A stretch of DNA of 64,000 bases from Citrobacter sedlakii NBRC 105722 (GTDB lineage: Bacteria; Pseudomonadota; Gammaproteobacteria; Enterobacterales; Enterobacteriaceae), in NCBI RefSeq assembly GCF_000759835.1, contig NZ_BBNB01000007.1, forward strand, positions 62,001-126,000, read 5' to 3'. Shown here piece after piece: positions 44,514 through 55,199 of this stretch. Position numbers and translations under genes: made by a program. Below the pieces are notes generated by a model, which saw nothing but the letters and a program-made list of their open reading frames with translations, had not been told where the DNA came from and made no database searches. Numbering within the stretch: position 1 is the stretch's first letter; each line of letters begins with the position of its first letter.

Positions 44514-46150
44514 TGTTTCGCCCTCTTAGGCTCTGGATCTTTCTTGTCCTTCGCTTCAAACACCAGCGCGTTGCTCTTTTCATTCAGGGTTTTCAGCACC
44601 GGTTGCAGCTCACGAAGCACCTGATCGAGACGCTGCATATCCGCAACCATCTTGTTGTAGGCGGCGGACCCCGGCTGGAAGCCCTGCATACTGCGGTTCA
44701 GTTCACGTAAAGTGTTCTGCATATCCGCTGGCAGCTGTTGCATCGACTGGCTGGAGGTAATCTTGTTCATATTGTCCAGCGTCGTTTGCAGATGCTTCAT
44801 TGTGCGCTGGCTTTCCGACAGCGTATTGGTCGCCTGCTGGATCATCGGATTCAGCGGCAGGTTGTTGATCTTATCCAGCGCTTCCATCAGTCGCTGCTGG
44901 ATCTGCGCCAGTCCTCCGCTTACCGTCGGGATGATTTGATAACCGTTAAATTCGCGAATACCGGTTAACGGCGGCTCTTTCGGATAGAAGTCGAGATCGA
45001 CATACAACGCGCCGGTCACCAAATTGCCGGTTTTCAGCGAGCCACGCAGACCCCGTTTGAGCAGATCGGCCAGATGCGCACCGACGTCTGTCTCTTCACC
45101 CAGTTGCGCTTTCAGGCGTTCAGGTTCAATGCGCACCAGCACCGGAATGCGGTAATCGTTATTAAACACCTGACGCATGTTCGGCATAAAGAATGGCACC
45201 TTGCTCACGGTCCCCAGACGAATACCGCGGAACTCGAGCGGTGCGCCCGGCTGCAAACCGCGAATCGAATCTTTAAAGAACATCAGATAGTCGATATGGT
45301 CGGTATACAGCGAATCCTGAATGCTTCGTTGATCGTCATAAAGCCTGAAGGCGCTTTTTTCAGCTACCGGTTGGCCCTGTTCAAGCCCTTCCGGCACGTC
45401 AAAGCTAACACCACCGCCAAACAGCGTGCTGAGGGAGCCCATCTCAACGCGCATGCCCGCGGAGGTCAAATCCACCGCTATCCCACTGTCCTTCCAGAAA
45501 CGCACATTGCTGGTGACCAGGCGATCGTTTGGCGCATTGATGAACAGCTGGTAGCTAATGGTGCGCCGCTGCGCATCGAAAGTGCTGGTTTCAACGGAAC
45601 CGACGCGATACCCGCGAAACAGTACCGGATCGCCCGGACTCAGCTGTCCGGCTTTTTTGCTGTCCAGCACAACACGGATACCTTTCGCATCGGGCGGCGC
45701 CAGCGGTGGGGAATCCAGCAACTGATAATTTTCCGGCTGGCTGCCTTTACGACCCGGCTGCAACTCAATATAAGCGCCGGAAAGCAGCGTACCCAGACCG
45801 CTGATCCCTTCGCGGCCCACCTGCGGCTTCACCACCCAGAAGACCGAGTCCTCATGCAGCAACTTTTCCATTCCGGAATTGAGGCGCGCTTTAATTTCTA
45901 CATGTGTAAGATCGTCAGTCAGCGTCGCGCTTTCCACCACCCCGACGTCCACGCTTCGGCTCTTGATGGTGGTTTTCCCCCCTTCAATCCCCTCAGCGTT
46001 GGTGGTGATCAGGGTCACTTCCGGCCCCTGATGACTGTAGTGGTAAAACAGGACCCATGCCCCAATGAGTGCGGTGACGATGGGGAAAATCCACACGGGA
46101 GACCAGTTTTTCACCTTCTGAACTTTGGCTTGCCCATTTTTAGATTCCAT
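44510..46150 (-). CDS. pqiB: PqiB, MCE-domain tunnel protein
   Basis: The ATG at 46150 gives 546 residues, as in E. coli; an ATG ten codons upstream is not supported by the family. A membrane anchor (about 18-38) precedes three MCE domains (about 40-140, 160-270 and 285-395). A long helical C-terminal region (about 425-530) forms a coiled-coil tube. PqiB spans the periplasm and is thought to carry lipid between membranes. It overlaps the end of pqiA by 11 bp. Confidence 0.96.
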   Translation of the reverse strand: MESKNGQAKVQKVKNWSPVWIFPIVTALIGAWVLFYHYSHQGPEVTLITTNAEGIEGGKTTIKSRSVDVGVVESATLTDDLTHVEIKARLNSGMEKLLHEDSVFWVVKPQVGREGISGLGTLLSGAYIELQPGRKGSQPENYQLLDSPPLAPPDAKGIRVVLDSKKAGQLSPGDPVLFRGYRVGSVETSTFDAQRRTISYQLFINAPNDRLVTSNVRFWKDSGIAVDLTSAGMRVEMGSLSTLFGGGVSFDVPEGLEQGQPVAEKSAFRLYDDQRSIQDSLYTDHIDYLMFFKDSIRGLQPGAPLEFRGIRLGTVSKVPFFMPNMRQVFNNDYRIPVLVRIEPERLKAQLGEETDVGAHLADLLKRGLRGSLKTGNLVTGALYVDLDFYPKEPPLTGIREFNGYQIIPTVSGGLAQIQQRLMEALDKINNLPLNPMIQQATNTLSESQRTMKHLQTTLDNMNKITSSQSMQQLPADMQNTLRELNRSMQGFQPGSAAYNKMVADMQRLDQVLRELQPVLKTLNEKSNALVFEAKDKKDPEPKRAKQ

Positions 46151-47402
46151 GCTGTCCGGACTCCTCATGGTCTGGTTCACGATCCCACGTCAAACGCGGA
46201 TCAAATGTCATCGCAGAAAACATTGTCATTATGACGACTAAAGCAAACATCAATGCACCCATCGCAGGATAAATATTCATTAGCCCTCCCATACGCACCA
46301 GCGCGGAGAGTACGGCAATCACAAACACGTCGATCATCGACCAGCGTCCGACAAATTCTACTACCTCATAAATCAGGTGCATGCGCTCGCTGTCGCGTCG
46401 GCCATGGCCTTTGGCATCCCAGCACAGCCAGGCTATCGCGATCATTTTCAGCGTCGGCACCATTATACTGGCGATAAAAATCACCGCCGCGACCGGGTAA
46501 GAGCCTTCGCTCCACAGCAACACCACCCCGGCCAGAATGGTCGAGGGCATTTTGGAGCCTAACAAATCGGTGATCATGATCGGCAGGATATTGGCCGGAA
46601 GATAGAGCATGATTGAAGTAAACAGTAACGCCAGCGTCCATTGCAGGCTGTTTCTGCGGCGCACGTAGCCCGTCGTCTGACAGCGCGGACAAACATGCTG
46701 CTCAGCTGGCAGGATTGCCGTACAACACGGACAGGAGCGCAGCCCCTGACGGATACCCGGCACGCCAGGTTTCAGGGTTTGCCGGATAGCGGGCATCGGG
46801 GCAATATCATCCCACAGCCAGCGGCGGTCGACGCACTGGAACGCGCGCAACTGCAGCACGCAAAAAAGGCACCACGGAACAAAACTGCTGCCCACGCCAA
46901 TATCGCCATACGCCATCAGCTTAACAAAGCTCACCAGCACGCCCGCGAGAAAGATCTCCGCCATCCCCCAGCTTTTCAGCTGAAACAGGATACGCGCAAG
47001 CCATGCCTTAATCCGTCCAGGCATCTCTACCCTGTTCACCAGCAGCAAAATGGTCAATAAACAAAATGCCGGAACGAGTTGAACAAATAAGATAAAGAAG
47101 GTGCCGAGGCTGGCGTAATTTTCAGAAAAGAGCACGCCGGGAATTTCCAGCAGTTTGACTTCACTGTTCACCCCGGCGACATTCATGTTCACAAATGGGA
47201 ACAAGTTTGACAAAAGCAGCATAAACAGCGCCGCTAATACGTAGGCAGTGGGACGCTGCCTCGGCGCGTCCCATTCTGTCGTCAACGTTGTGCCACATCG
47301 CGGGCATGCCGCTTTCTGCCCATGCTCAAGGTGGGGCAATGCCACCAGCATGTCACACTGCGGGCACAATATGTGCTTTGCGGCATGGTGATGTTCGCAC
47401 AT
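46140..47402 (-). CDS. pqiA: PqiA, inner-membrane protein of the Pqi lipid-transport system
   Basis: The ATG at 47402 follows AAAGGAG and gives 420 residues, close to the E. coli length. Two repeats each begin with a zinc-ribbon-like cysteine cluster (CPQCDMLVALPHLEHGQKAACPRC is within residues 13-36; SCPCCTAILPAEQHVCPRC near 210). Each is followed by four membrane helices. PqiA is the membrane partner of PqiB, and the operon is paraquat-inducible through SoxRS in E. coli. It begins 14 bp before the uup stop codon ends on the same strand, so it may be read together with uup. Confidence 0.95.
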   Translation of the reverse strand: MCEHHHAAKHILCPQCDMLVALPHLEHGQKAACPRCGTTLTTEWDAPRQRPTAYVLAALFMLLLSNLFPFVNMNVAGVNSEVKLLEIPGVLFSENYASLGTFFILFVQLVPAFCLLTILLLVNRVEMPGRIKAWLARILFQLKSWGMAEIFLAGVLVSFVKLMAYGDIGVGSSFVPWCLFCVLQLRAFQCVDRRWLWDDIAPMPAIRQTLKPGVPGIRQGLRSCPCCTAILPAEQHVCPRCQTTGYVRRRNSLQWTLALLFTSIMLYLPANILPIMITDLLGSKMPSTILAGVVLLWSEGSYPVAAVIFIASIMVPTLKMIAIAWLCWDAKGHGRRDSERMHLIYEVVEFVGRWSMIDVFVIAVLSALVRMGGLMNIYPAMGALMFALVVIMTMFSAMTFDPRLTWDREPDHEESGQHGI

Positions 47403-47416
47403 ATGCGCTCCTTTCA

Positions 47417-49324
47417 TTACGCGCCGTTTTTCAACGCTTCAAGGTATTCCCAGCGCTCGAAGGCCTGTTCAAGTTCCTGCTCCGCTTGCGCTAAGTCGCC
47501 GAGAACCTGCTGCGTTTGTTCATGTGGCTGGCTAAAAAAGGACGCATCCGCAACCTGCGCCTGTAACGCCTCCAGTTTCGCCTCCAGTTCTTCCAGCAAC
47601 TGAGGCAACTGTTCCAGCTCGCGCTGCAGTTTATAGCTTAGTTTGCTACTGCCGCGTTTTACAATTTCTGCTTTTGGGGCAACCACTTCTTGCGATTTCT
47701 TCACCGCTGACTGCGTAAACGCCAGATGCTGTTCCTGCTGCCCGCGCGCGTCGTGGTAACCGCCGACATAGCGGCCAATTTTGCCATTGCCTTCAAAGAT
47801 CCAGCATTCGGTCACGGTATTGTCGACAAACTGACGGTCGTGACTAACCAGCAAAACAGTGCCCTGATAACCGTCGATCAGTTCCTCCAGTAGCTCCAGC
47901 GTTTCGACGTCCAGATCGTTGGTGGGTTCATCGAGGATCAATAAATTGCTGGGCTTAAGGAACAGCCGCGCCAGCAACAGTCGGTTGCGTTCACCGCCGG
48001 AAAGCGCGCGCACCGGCGTCATCGCCCGTTTAGGATGGAACAGGAAGTCCTGCAGATAGCCCAGTACATGGCGTGGCTTGCCATTCACCATCACTTCCTG
48101 CTTACCTTCCGCCAGGTTATCCATGACCGTTTTATCCGGATCCAGCTCGGCGCGGTGCTGATCGAAATAGGCCACTTCCAGCTTTGTGCCGACGTGGATA
48201 CGCCCGCTGTCCGCCTTAAGCTGGCCCAGCATCAGTTTAAGCAAGGTGGTTTTACCGCAGCCGTTGGGGCCAATCAGCGCAATTTTGTCGCCGCGCTGCA
48301 CCTGGGCGGAAAAATCGTTAACCAGCCGTTTGCCGTCGATCTGATAATTGACGTTTTCCATTTCAAAAACGATCTTGCCTGAACGGGTTGCTTCTTCAAC
48401 CTGCATCTTCGCGGTGCCCATCACTTCGCGGCGTTCGCTGCGTTCGCGTCGCATCGCTTTGAGCGCGCGCACGCGACCTTCATTACGGGTACGGCGGGCC
48501 TTGATCCCCTGGCGGATCCACACCTCTTCCTGCGCCAGTTTGCGGTCGAACTCGGCGTTCTGTAACTCTTCCACGCGCAACGCTTCTTCTTTTTCCAGCA
48601 GATAGTGATCGTAATTACCCGGATAGGTCACCAGCTTGCCGCGATCAAGATCGACAATACGGGTCGCCATGTTGCGAATAAAAGAGCGGTCGTGGGAGAT
48701 GAAAATAATCGTCCCGTTGAACGACTTCAGGAAGCCCTCCAGCCAGTCGATGGTTTCAATGTCGAGATGGTTAGTCGGTTCGTCCAGCAGCAGTACGCGC
48801 GGATTACTGACGAGCGCCCGGCCCAGCGCCGCCTTACGCAGCCAGCCACCGGAAAGCGCAGACAGCGCGGCGTTAGGATCGAGCCCCAACTGCGCCAATA
48901 CTTCGTTGATCCGGTTTTCCAGTTGCCAAAGATTGTGGTGGTCGAGTTGCTCCTGCACCTTCGCCAGCTCGTTAAGGTTTCGCTCGCTCGGATCGGTCAT
49001 CACCAGACGGGAAACGTCATGGTAACGCTTGAGGTATTCCGCCTGCTCCTCAATGCCTTCCGCGACAAAGTCGTACACGGTGCCTTCGACGTTACGCGGC
49101 GGATCCTGCTGCAACCGCGCGACGATCAGATCCTGTTCATAAATAATGCGACCGTCGTCCAGGCCCTGCTCACGGTTAAGGATCTTCATCAGCGTTGATT
49201 TTCCGGCGCCGTTGCGGCCCACCAGACAGACGCGTTCGTTATCTTCGATATGCAGTTCTGCGTTATCAAGAAGCGGCGCGTCGCTGAACGACAGCCATGC
49301 GCCATGCATACTGATCAATGACAT
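47417..49324 (-). CDS. uup: Uup, ABC-F ATPase
   Basis: The 635-residue soluble protein has two ABC ATPase domains. Walker A motifs are GRNGAGKST (about 36-44) and GPNGCGKTT (about 352-360); signatures are LSGGWLRKAAL and LSGGERNRLLL; Walker B segments include LLLDEPTNHLD and LILDEPTNDLD. A linker rich in arginine (KARRTRNEGRVRALKAMRRE) and a C-terminal coiled-coil DNA-binding domain (about 555-635) follow. ABC-F proteins act at the ribosome; Uup also affects transposon excision and ribosome assembly. Confidence 0.97.
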   Translation of the reverse strand: MSLISMHGAWLSFSDAPLLDNAELHIEDNERVCLVGRNGAGKSTLMKILNREQGLDDGRIIYEQDLIVARLQQDPPRNVEGTVYDFVAEGIEEQAEYLKRYHDVSRLVMTDPSERNLNELAKVQEQLDHHNLWQLENRINEVLAQLGLDPNAALSALSGGWLRKAALGRALVSNPRVLLLDEPTNHLDIETIDWLEGFLKSFNGTIIFISHDRSFIRNMATRIVDLDRGKLVTYPGNYDHYLLEKEEALRVEELQNAEFDRKLAQEEVWIRQGIKARRTRNEGRVRALKAMRRERSERREVMGTAKMQVEEATRSGKIVFEMENVNYQIDGKRLVNDFSAQVQRGDKIALIGPNGCGKTTLLKLMLGQLKADSGRIHVGTKLEVAYFDQHRAELDPDKTVMDNLAEGKQEVMVNGKPRHVLGYLQDFLFHPKRAMTPVRALSGGERNRLLLARLFLKPSNLLILDEPTNDLDVETLELLEELIDGYQGTVLLVSHDRQFVDNTVTECWIFEGNGKIGRYVGGYHDARGQQEQHLAFTQSAVKKSQEVVAPKAEIVKRGSSKLSYKLQRELEQLPQLLEELEAKLEALQAQVADASFFSQPHEQTQQVLGDLAQAEQELEQAFERWEYLEALKNGA

Positions 49325-49336
49325 TTACTTATCCTT

Positions 49337-51445
49337 TCAGGCTGCGGTAATCAGCCAGCAGTTGTGGATCTGGCGGTTGCGGGCAAAGTCCTGGGAAAGC
49401 GTTTTTTGGGTGATTTCTTGTGCTTTCAGCCCCAGCGCCGCCAGACCGTCGAGATCCATACGGAATCCGCGTTTATTGTTGGAGAACATGATCGTGCCGC
49501 CTTTACGCAGCAGACGCTTTAAATCTTTCATCAGCGCCAGGTGATCGCGCTGAACGTCAAACGCGTCCTCCATCCGCTTCGAGTTGGAGAACGTGGGCGG
49601 GTCGATAAAGATCAGGTCAAACTGTTCCGTCGCTTCGCGCAGCCAGGCGAGACAGTCGGCCTGAATCAGACGATGCGCGCGGCCACTTAAGCCATTCAGA
49701 CGCAGGTTACGTTCCGCCCACTCCAGATAGGTTCGCGACATATCGACTGTCGTCGTACTACGCGCCCCGCCCAGGCCCGCATGGACGCTGGCGCTGCCGG
49801 TGTAAGAGAACAGGTTAAGGAAGTCTTTCCCTTTGCTCATCTGCCCCAGCATTCGACGGGCAATACGGTGATCAAGGAACAGGCCGGTATCAAGGTAGTC
49901 GGTGAGATTTACCCACAGGCGGGCGTTGTACTCACCGACTTCAATGAATTCGCCCTTCTCGTTCATCTTCTGATACTGGTTTTTCCCTTTTTGCCGTTCA
50001 CGGGTTTTCAGCACCAGCTTGTTTGGCGCAATGTCGAGTACCGACAGCGTTGCCGCAATAATGTCAAACAGCCGCTGACGCGCCTTTTGCGCATCCACCG
50101 TTTTCGGCGGCGCATATTCCTGGATAACCACCCAGTCAGCGTAACGATCCACCGCGACGTTATATTCCGGCAGGTCGGCATCATACAGGCGATAGCACTC
50201 AATGCCTTCCTGACGGGCCCATTTATCCAGCTTTTTGATGTTCTTACGCAGACGGTTAGCGTAATCTTCCGCCACCGTGGCCGGTTTGCTGTCCGGCGTG
50301 GTTTCGGCAATATGATAATTCTTCTGCACACAATCCAACGGGCCGTTTTTCGCTTTGAACTGCTTGTCAGCGCGCAGTTGCAGGCTGCTGAGCAGATCCG
50401 GTGAAGCGCTGAACAGCGACAGATTCCAGCCGCCAAACTGGTTCTTCATCGTGCGCCCAAGCAGGCTGTGCAGCGCAATCAGCGCCGGCTCGCTGTCCAG
50501 ACGCTCACCGTACGGCGGGTTGCTGATCACCGTCCCGTACGGTCCTGTCGGCAGCGGGTTGCTCAGTTGCGCTACGTCTTTCACCTCAAACGAGATCAGC
50601 TCGCCGATCCCCGCGCGACGGGCGTTGCTGCGCGCGCGTTCGATCACCCGCGCGTCGCTATCGGAGCCGTAAAAACGCGAACCATAATCCGCCAGACCTT
50701 TGCGCGCTCGGGTTTGCGCGTCGGCTTTCACTTCCTGCCAGATGGCTTCGTCGTGTTGCGCCCAGCCACTAAAGCCCCAGCGCCCACGGTGCAGACCCGG
50801 CGCGCGATCGGTGGCCCACATTGCCGCTTCAATCAGCAACGTGCCGGAACCACACATCGGATCAAGCAGCGGCGTCCCCGGTTGCCAGCCGGAACGCATC
50901 ACAATCGCCGCGGCCAGCGTCTCTTTGATGGGCGCAAGACCGGTTCGGTCGCGATAGCCGCGCAGATGCAGGCCGTCACCGCTTAAGTCCAGCGCGATAC
51001 TGGCGGTGTCTTTATTCAGCCAGACGTTAACGCGGATATCCGGCGATTCACGGTCCACATTCGGACGCGGTAAATTCTTACGGGTAAAGGAATCCACAAT
51101 CGCGTCTTTAACCTTCAGCGCGCCGTACTGGCTGTTGCGGATGGTGTCGTTCAGGCCGCTAAAGTGAACAGCAAAGGTGGCGTCCGGGGAAAACATCGCC
51201 GTCCAGTCGATCGCCATAACCCCCAGATAGAGATCTAAGTCACTGTAAACTTTGCACTCACTCAACGGTAAAATAATGCGCGAGGCCAGGCGACTCCACA
51301 TCAGGCTCTGGTAAACAAGCCGGGTGTCGCCCTTGAAATGGACACCACCCTGAACAACCTGACACTCTACGGCGCCGAGGCTTTCCAGTTCAGTTTTTAA
51401 CAGCTCTTCCAGCCCACGGGCCGTACTGGCAAACAAAGAATTCAT
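49337..51445 (-). CDS. rlmKL: RlmKL, bifunctional 23S rRNA methyltransferase
   Basis: The 702-residue protein matches E. coli RlmKL. The N-terminal half has a THUMP domain (about 45-155) and the RlmL methyltransferase ([14 protein letters not shown] near 190; SNPPYGERL near 308), which makes m2G2445. The C-terminal half is RlmK ([18 protein letters not shown] near 540; [13 protein letters not shown] near 607), which makes m7G2069. It lies 12 bp before uup, so the two are likely co-transcribed. Confidence 0.97.
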   Translation of the reverse strand: MNSLFASTARGLEELLKTELESLGAVECQVVQGGVHFKGDTRLVYQSLMWSRLASRIILPLSECKVYSDLDLYLGVMAIDWTAMFSPDATFAVHFSGLNDTIRNSQYGALKVKDAIVDSFTRKNLPRPNVDRESPDIRVNVWLNKDTASIALDLSGDGLHLRGYRDRTGLAPIKETLAAAIVMRSGWQPGTPLLDPMCGSGTLLIEAAMWATDRAPGLHRGRWGFSGWAQHDEAIWQEVKADAQTRARKGLADYGSRFYGSDSDARVIERARSNARRAGIGELISFEVKDVAQLSNPLPTGPYGTVISNPPYGERLDSEPALIALHSLLGRTMKNQFGGWNLSLFSASPDLLSSLQLRADKQFKAKNGPLDCVQKNYHIAETTPDSKPATVAEDYANRLRKNIKKLDKWARQEGIECYRLYDADLPEYNVAVDRYADWVVIQEYAPPKTVDAQKARQRLFDIIAATLSVLDIAPNKLVLKTRERQKGKNQYQKMNEKGEFIEVGEYNARLWVNLTDYLDTGLFLDHRIARRMLGQMSKGKDFLNLFSYTGSASVHAGLGGARSTTTVDMSRTYLEWAERNLRLNGLSGRAHRLIQADCLAWLREATEQFDLIFIDPPTFSNSKRMEDAFDVQRDHLALMKDLKRLLRKGGTIMFSNNKRGFRMDLDGLAALGLKAQEITQKTLSQDFARNRQIHNCWLITAA

Positions 51446-51542
51446 ATCGTCACTTATACTCGAAGAAAATTGCTGCGCATTATAGCTAAACTGACGCCTA
51501 TGTCATAAAGTTGAAGGCTTATTTCTTTCGAGGGACTGTACC

Positions 51543-52652
51543 GTGCTGACGTTAACCCGCCTATTCATTCACCCTGTCAAATCCATGCGCGGCATTGGAC
51601 TGACCCATGCACTGGCAGACGTCAGCGGACTGGCTTTCGATCGGATTTTTATGATAACCGAAGCGGACGGCACCTTCATTACCGCCCGTCAGTTTCCGCA
51701 GATGGTACGTTTTACCCCCTCACCTCTGCATGATGGCCTGCATCTGACCGCGCCGGATGGCAGTTCCGCCATCGTCCGGTTTAACGATTTCGCCGCACAG
51801 GACGCGCCGACGGAAGTATGGGGGAATCATTTTACCGCCCGCATCGCACCGGAGGCCATCAACCAGTGGCTGAGCGGCTTCTTTTCCCGCGCCGTGCAGT
51901 TGCGCTGGGTCGGGCCTCAACTCACCCGCCGGGTTAAGCGCCATGCGAGCGTCCCACTCTCCTTTGCCGATGGCTATCCTTATCTGCTGGTGAATGACGC
52001 CTCGCTGCGCGATCTTCAGCAGCGTTGCCCGGCAGGGGTTCAGGTTGAACAGTTCCGCCCGAATCTGGTGGTTTCTGGTGCCAGCGCGTGGGAAGAGGAC
52101 ACCTGGAAAGTGATTCGCATCGGCGGCGTTATCTTTGACGTGGCGAAACCCTGCAGTCGCTGCATTTTTACCACCGTCAGTCCGGAAAAGGGGCAGAAAC
52201 ACCCGTCGGGTGAACCGCTGGCGACGCTTCAGACCTTCCGCACCGCGTCGGATAATGGCGATGTGGATTTCGGTCAGAATCTGATCGCCCGAAACAGCGG
52301 CGTCGTCCGGGTCGGCGATGAGGTGGAGATTTTGTCAACCGGCCCCGCGCGCGTCTATGGCGCGGCCGATACGGATGACATCCCCGACGCCGCGCCGCAG
52401 GCAGACGCCTCGGTCAGCATTGACTGGCAGGGACAGGCATTTCGGGGTAATAATCAGCAGGTGCTGCTTGAACAACTGGAAAACCAGGGAATTCGCATAC
52501 CCTATTCTTGTCGGGCGGGGATTTGCGGCTGCTGTCGCATCACATTGCTGGAAGGCGAAGTGACTCCGCTGAAAAAGTCCGCGCTGGGCCCGGACGGCAC
52601 AATTCTGAGCTGTAGCTGTGTGCCAAAAAGCGCGCTGAAGCTGGCGCGTTAA
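51543..52652 (+). CDS. ycbX: YcbX, MOSC-domain molybdenum protein with ferredoxin domain
   Basis: The 369-residue protein starts at GTG (51543) and aligns with E. coli YcbX. It has an N-terminal beta-barrel domain (about 1-90), a MOSC domain (about 100-265; [16 protein letters not shown] near 200 has the molybdenum-binding cysteine) and a C-terminal 2Fe-2S ferredoxin domain (CRAGICGCC, then CSC near 360). It detoxifies N-hydroxylated base analogues together with a reductase. It overlaps zapC by 4 bp, tail to tail. Confidence 0.95.
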   Translation: MLTLTRLFIHPVKSMRGIGLTHALADVSGLAFDRIFMITEADGTFITARQFPQMVRFTPSPLHDGLHLTAPDGSSAIVRFNDFAAQDAPTEVWGNHFTARIAPEAINQWLSGFFSRAVQLRWVGPQLTRRVKRHASVPLSFADGYPYLLVNDASLRDLQQRCPAGVQVEQFRPNLVVSGASAWEEDTWKVIRIGGVIFDVAKPCSRCIFTTVSPEKGQKHPSGEPLATLQTFRTASDNGDVDFGQNLIARNSGVVRVGDEVEILSTGPARVYGAADTDDIPDAAPQADASVSIDWQGQAFRGNNQQVLLEQLENQGIRIPYSCRAGICGCCRITLLEGEVTPLKKSALGPDGTILSCSCVPKSALKLAR

Positions 52653-53191
52653 ACCGCCTGTTCCAGACTGTAGCTGCTGGCGGTCAACTGCGGCTTCAGT
52701 CTGTCGTTCATGATCTTTATCGCATCGCCAAGCTGCATCGTTCGTCCCGCCACCACGACGCCGGGCTGAGCAAGTAAGCACAGCGCGGCGTTGTCGCCAG
52801 GTTCCACCACCAGCAAATTGACCTGTTCCTGGGTATCGCTTAACCAGACGCAGGCGGTATCGCCTGTCGTCGGCGACCAGTTATCATTATGCGCCACAAA
52901 GTGCCAGCTTTTCGGCATTTGCGGCTTCAGATAACGAATCGCCACCAGCGCATTGAGCACCAGTTCCGCTTTTTGTTCCCGGGAAAGCTCCAGGTCACGG
53001 CATTTTTCTTCAAAGGAGAAGTAAAGCGCTGCGTCATCGACGCAGAAACCAGACGGCGAAAATGCATCCGGGGTGAGCATTTTGCGGGCAAAACGCGAGC
53101 GAAATAACATGCCATTGGCTAAATCGAGCATCATACGGTCATGCTCTTCGTCATAATACCAGCGCCAGTTATCGTCAGGTTTAATTCGCAT
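52649..53191 (-). CDS. zapC: ZapC, FtsZ-ring-associated protein
   Basis: The ATG at 53191 gives 180 residues ([20 protein letters not shown]...), as in E. coli ZapC (YcbW). A longer frame upstream is not conserved. ZapC binds FtsZ, bundles protofilaments and stabilises the Z ring. The segments [14 protein letters not shown] and [20 protein letters not shown] are typical. It is on the same strand as pyrD, 179 bp downstream. Confidence 0.95.
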   Translation of the reverse strand: MRIKPDDNWRWYYDEEHDRMMLDLANGMLFRSRFARKMLTPDAFSPSGFCVDDAALYFSFEEKCRDLELSREQKAELVLNALVAIRYLKPQMPKSWHFVAHNDNWSPTTGDTACVWLSDTQEQVNLLVVEPGDNAALCLLAQPGVVVAGRTMQLGDAIKIMNDRLKPQLTASSYSLEQAV

Positions 53192-53370
53192 TTTTCTCTC
53201 CCCTCTCCATTGACCTGTTGCAAAATTGTCCCTTTTTGCCGCTTCGCTTATTGCTTTTATAAGCAAAGCTTAAAATGTCTAAATAAGCAACAGTGAAAGA
53301 ATATAAAACAACCAAGCGCGGAAATAAACCCCTGGTTGTCTGATATTCTGATATAGCGCGGGAAAAAAAA

Positions 53371-54381
53371 TCAAATATGGGTAACGATTTCTTTAATCAG
53401 CGGCGGACCTTTAAAAATAAAACCGGAATAAATCTGTACCAGTGTTGCCCCGGCGGCCATCTTCTCGCGGGCGGCGATGACCGAGTCGATCCCACCTACG
53501 CCAATAATGGGCAGTTGGCCTTTTAATTCCTGGGAAAGTCGACGGATAATTTCTGTGCTTTTTAATTGCAGCGGACGACCACTTAAACCGCCCGTTTGAT
53601 CGCAATTTTTCATTCCCTGGACCAGAGAACGATCGAGTGTTGTATTGGTCGCAATAACACCATCAATATTATGGCGAACTAAACTGTCGGCAACCTGGAT
53701 CAGTTCGTCTTCTGAAAGATCCGGCGCGATCTTGACGGCGATCGGAACATATTTTTGATGGATCGTTTGCAGATCGTTTTGTTTATTTTTAATTGCGCTT
53801 AGCAGATCGTCCAACGCGTCGCCATATTGTAAGGTACGTAGTCCCGGTGTATTTGGCGAGGAGATATTAATCGCGATGTAACCGGCATAAGCGTAGATTT
53901 TTTCCATACAAATCAGATAGTCATCTTTACCCTGCTCGACCGGTGTGTCTTTATTTTTACCGATATTAATGCCGAGCACGCCGTCATAATGGGCCTTTTT
54001 AACATTCTCAACCAGGTTATCCACCCCGTGATTATTAAAGCCCATGCGGTTGATCAACCCTTCAGCATCAACCAGGCGAAAGAGCCGCGGCTTGTCGTTG
54101 CCCGGCTGCGGACGTGGAGTAACGGTGCCGATCTCGATCGAACCAAACCCCATCGCGCCCAGGGCGTCGATACATTCGCCGTCTTTATCCAGACCGGCAG
54201 CCAGTCCAAGGGGATTCTTAAAGGTTAACCCCATGCAAGTGACCGGCCTGGCTGGTACTTTCTGGCGGACTAACGCTTCAAAAGGCGTACCCTTAATGCG
54301 GCGTAATTGCTGAAACGTAAATTCATGAGCGCGCTCTGGATCGAGCTGAAAAAGGGCTTTACGAACGAAGGGGTAGTACAT
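53371..54381 (-). CDS. pyrD: Dihydroorotate dehydrogenase (quinone), class 2
   Basis: The 336-residue protein matches E. coli PyrD. An N-terminal helical membrane-association domain (about 1-35) is followed by the FMN barrel. Catalytic serine lies in [12 protein letters not shown] (about 171-182), and the FMN site includes [11 protein letters not shown] and YSGFIFKGP. It oxidises dihydroorotate to orotate with quinone at the inner membrane. A PurR-like site lies upstream at about 54468. The E. coli neighbours elfADCG and ycbUVF are absent here. Confidence 0.98.
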   Translation of the reverse strand: MYYPFVRKALFQLDPERAHEFTFQQLRRIKGTPFEALVRQKVPARPVTCMGLTFKNPLGLAAGLDKDGECIDALGAMGFGSIEIGTVTPRPQPGNDKPRLFRLVDAEGLINRMGFNNHGVDNLVENVKKAHYDGVLGINIGKNKDTPVEQGKDDYLICMEKIYAYAGYIAINISSPNTPGLRTLQYGDALDDLLSAIKNKQNDLQTIHQKYVPIAVKIAPDLSEDELIQVADSLVRHNIDGVIATNTTLDRSLVQGMKNCDQTGGLSGRPLQLKSTEIIRRLSQELKGQLPIIGVGGIDSVIAAREKMAAGATLVQIYSGFIFKGPPLIKEIVTHI

Positions 54382-54465
54382 GAACTCTCCTGGATTCCCG
54401 GTGTGCAGACCGGGGGCGTATTATGGGTGATATCGCACAAAAAGGGAATTGACCTGCGGCAATAA

Positions 54466-54481
54466 AAAGCAATCGTTTCCC
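54466..54481. promoter_or_regulatory. Candidate PurR site upstream of pyrD
   Basis: On the minus strand GGGAAACGATTGCTTT resembles the PurR consensus ACGCAAACGTTTGCGT, and pyrD is a known PurR target in E. coli. The match is partial, and the site lies about 85 bp before the pyrD ATG. Confidence 0.5.
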
Positions 54482-54623
54482 CCGCTGTGCCCTTTTTATG
54501 CTTTTTTCACATTTTCTATCCCGCATAAATCATTTCGGTTCCCGCCTCTCCTCTGACAGACTGCAAAAAATGTTATCAATGTTACTTAAAAGCAAACATT
54601 AAGTTATAAGGGAGAAGGCAACT

Positions 54624-55199
54624 ATGCGCGTCATCACTCTGGCGGGAAGCCCACGCTTCCCCTCTCGCTCCAGTGCATTACTGGAATACGCCCGTGAAAA
54701 GCTCAACGCGCTGGACGTGGAGGTTTGGCACTGGAATCTGCACAACTTCGAACCGGCAGATCTGTTATATGCGCGCTTCGACAGCCCGGCGTTGCACATC
54801 CTGACGGAACAGCTTAAGCAAGCGGATGGCCTGATCGTCGCCACACCAGTCTATAAAGCAGCCTATTCCGGCGCCCTGAAAACACTGCTTGATATGCTTC
54901 CGGAGCGGGCGCTGGAAGGCAAAGTGGTGTTACCTGTGGCCACGGGGGGTACCGTTGCGCATCTGCTTGCCGTTGACTATGCGCTAAAGCCGGTGCTTAG
55001 CGCCCTCAAGGCGCAAGAAATCCTGCACGGGGTCTTTGCCGACGATACCCAGATCATTGAGTATCAACATGCCCCCCGCTTCACCCCCAATTTACAGTTG
55101 CGGCTCGACGACGCGCTGGAAACCTTCTGGCAAGCACTGCATCGCCGCGAGGTTCCCGCCCCAGCCTTCACGGTTCAGCGAGGCGCGGCTCATGCTTAA
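54624..55199 (+). CDS. ssuE: SsuE, NADPH-dependent FMN reductase
   Basis: The 191-residue flavodoxin-like protein matches E. coli SsuE. The phosphate loop is LAGSPRFPSRSS (about 6-17), and TPVYKAAYSGALKTLLD (about 78-94) is the family signature with the tyrosine-containing pi-helix. SsuE supplies FMNH2 to SsuD. It is first of ssuEADCB, which in E. coli is switched on by Cbl and CysB when sulphate is short. It overlaps ssuA by 8 bp. Confidence 0.97.
   Translation: MRVITLAGSPRFPSRSSALLEYAREKLNALDVEVWHWNLHNFEPADLLYARFDSPALHILTEQLKQADGLIVATPVYKAAYSGALKTLLDMLPERALEGKVVLPVATGGTVAHLLAVDYALKPVLSALKAQEILHGVFADDTQIIEYQHAPRFTPNLQLRLDDALETFWQALHRREVPAPAFTVQRGAAHA

Noticed and set aside
45074..46234. A 386-codon plus-strand frame antisense to pqiB
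   Set aside because: pqiB is a clear MCE protein on the other strand. The antisense product has no domain or signal, and no ribosome-binding site was evident.
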